DNA of 6,944 nt from Planctomycetaceae bacterium. Lineage in GTDB: Bacteria; Planctomycetota; Planctomycetia; Planctomycetales; Planctomycetaceae. Positions 6,093-6,944 of this stretch are shown in pieces. Every line of letters starts with the position of its first letter. Position 1 is the first letter of the stretch. Position numbers and translations under genes: made by a program. The notes beneath the pieces were generated by a model, which had not been told where the DNA came from, searched no databases, and worked only from the letters and a program-made list of their open reading frames with translations. The stretch is taken from assembly GCA_003503535.1 (NCBI GenBank), contig DOCI01000095.1:7679-14622 (forward strand), given 5' to 3'.

Positions 6093-6944
6093 AGTACGAA
6101 TTCACCGCCAACACCGTCTCACCATCCTACTGCCAGAAAAATATTTCTTCGCGGGCTCGCTATCATTCTGCCCACAGTGCTCACCCTGGTGATCCTCATC
6201 TGGCTGGGCAGTCTGCTCTATAATTACATTGTTAAGCCGACGAATACCTTCGTGAAATTTGCAGCGGCTCAGTTTGTCGACCATTCGGTCCTCCTAACCG
6301 GGCTGGTCGAATTGCCGAATGGACCCTCACTCCCATTTTGCCGGGAAGATTATCGTGTCCGTCCTGAAATTCGGGACCAGTATCTGTCCAGGCTGATCGA
6401 AATGCGGGATGTGGATGCTCAGCCGTTAACCGAAGAGCAACGGCACAGTGCATTGAGTCTGGATGATGTGTATGTCCCTGTCGGACAGGTCGCATTTGTG
6501 TATCAAGACTATCTGCTTGTCGCTCGAAAAATTCCATTGGGAGACATGCCTCAATCCCGTGTTCCATTCAACATGGAATTGATCTCGGTGAAGCATTTTC
6601 CAGGCATGTTTCCATTGAGTCTCATCGCGGTATTACTGCTGGTGTTGCTCATTTATATTCTTGGAAGAATGGTCACCGTTCGCATTGGACACTGGATTGT
6701 CCATAAATTCGAATCGCTGATTATCAGCCGCTTGCCTGTCGTCCGGACCGTTTACGGCTCTGTTAAACAGGTGACCGATTTTCTGTTTTCCGAAAATCAG
6801 ATCGAAGTTCGCAAAGTCGTCGCTTTTGAATACCCTCGTAAAGGGATCTGGACACTTGGCTTTGTGACCGGAGAAAGCATGATCGATATTGCCGTTGTCG
6901 CTGGCGAACCCTGCGTCTCAATTCTGGTTCCGACCTCACCAATG
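6090..6944 (+). CDS. DUF502 family membrane protein (3' end outside window; atypical ATC start)
   Basis: The visible 285 codons read without interruption to the window edge. TM1 lies at about 23-45 (LAIILPTVLTLVILIWLG) and TM2 at about 175-192. The family signature follows: LPVVRTVYGSVKQVTDFLF, then VVAFEYPRKGIWTLGFVTGES and SILVPTSPM, where the C-terminal PTxP segment is just starting. DUF502 proteins (PF04367) are inner-membrane proteins of unclear role. Between the two helices lie about 130 residues, far more than the short loop of ordinary members. The frame is closed by TGA at 6063 and contains no ATG, GTG or TTG before TM1. I place the start at ATC 6090 because GGAG (6079-6082) lies 7 nt upstream and the product would begin (M)STNSPP. 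Alternatives are a sequence error, or a frameshift from the ATG-led frame at 6029. Confidence 0.85.
   Translation, partial: MSTNSPPTPSHHPTARKIFLRGLAIILPTVLTLVILIWLGSLLYNYIVKPTNTFVKFAAAQFVDHSVLLTGLVELPNGPSLPFCREDYRVRPEIRDQYLSRLIEMRDVDAQPLTEEQRHSALSLDDVYVPVGQVAFVYQDYLLVARKIPLGDMPQSRVPFNMELISVKHFPGMFPLSLIAVLLLVLLIYILGRMVTVRIGHWIVHKFESLIISRLPVVRTVYGSVKQVTDFLFSENQIEVRKVVAFEYPRKGIWTLGFVTGESMIDIAVVAGEPCVSILVPTSPM

Noticed and set aside
6029..6223. 64-codon + strand frame starting at ATG 6029, before and overlapping the DUF502 gene
   Set aside because: It is out of phase with the well-supported DUF502 protein and has no clear ribosome site. Its C-terminal part only shadows the TM1 coding region. Its first ~37 codons could belong to the DUF502 gene only if a frameshift or sequence error lies near 6137-6141.

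Overview
This 6.9-kb stretch looks like chromosomal DNA from a planctomycete. The clues are a DUF502 membrane protein with a large extra loop, a lipoprotein with a C-terminal TRASH/YHS-like cysteine cluster, several genes lacking a clear Shine-Dalgarno site, moderate GC content, and the intergenic motif CCCGAAGCGTCAGCGAGGGA, which I recall as common in planctomycete genomes. The assignment is an inference; no rRNA or marker gene is present.

Layout from left to right. (1) The last 12 codons of an upstream + strand gene (1-39). (2) A gene-free stretch (40-328) holding the planctomycete-type motif and two adjoining hairpins, the second a perfect 15-bp stem that looks like a terminator. (3) A ~650-residue GTPase-like protein with a clear P-loop, imperfect G3 and G4 motifs and a hydrophobic C-terminal region. 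(4) A bidirectional terminator, then a convergent - strand gene for a small exported protein of unknown function. (5) A 295-bp divergent intergenic region with three small consecutive hairpins. (6) A + strand lipoprotein (lipocalin-like middle, cysteine-rich TRASH/YHS-like end), followed in the same direction by a Dps mini-ferritin with an intact ferroxidase centre. (7) A second bidirectional terminator shared with the convergent - strand ferredoxin/flavodoxin-NADP+ reductase (fpr). (8) A divergent control region, then a DUF502 membrane protein that runs off the right edge.

Functional links are modest. Dps (iron oxidation and storage, DNA protection), Fpr (NADPH-linked supply or removal of low-potential electrons) and the putative metal-binding lipoprotein could form an iron/redox-stress neighbourhood, but they lie in separate transcription units and the link is only inferred. 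No mobile element, CRISPR array, tRNA or rRNA was seen.

The most unusual observation is that the DUF502 reading frame has no ATG, GTG or TTG start upstream of its first membrane helix. It does have an ATC codon at 6090, placed 7 nt after GGAG, which would give an N-terminus (M)STNSPP. I found no convincing new multi-gene system; the remaining points of interest are structured intergenic segments and unusual domain architectures.
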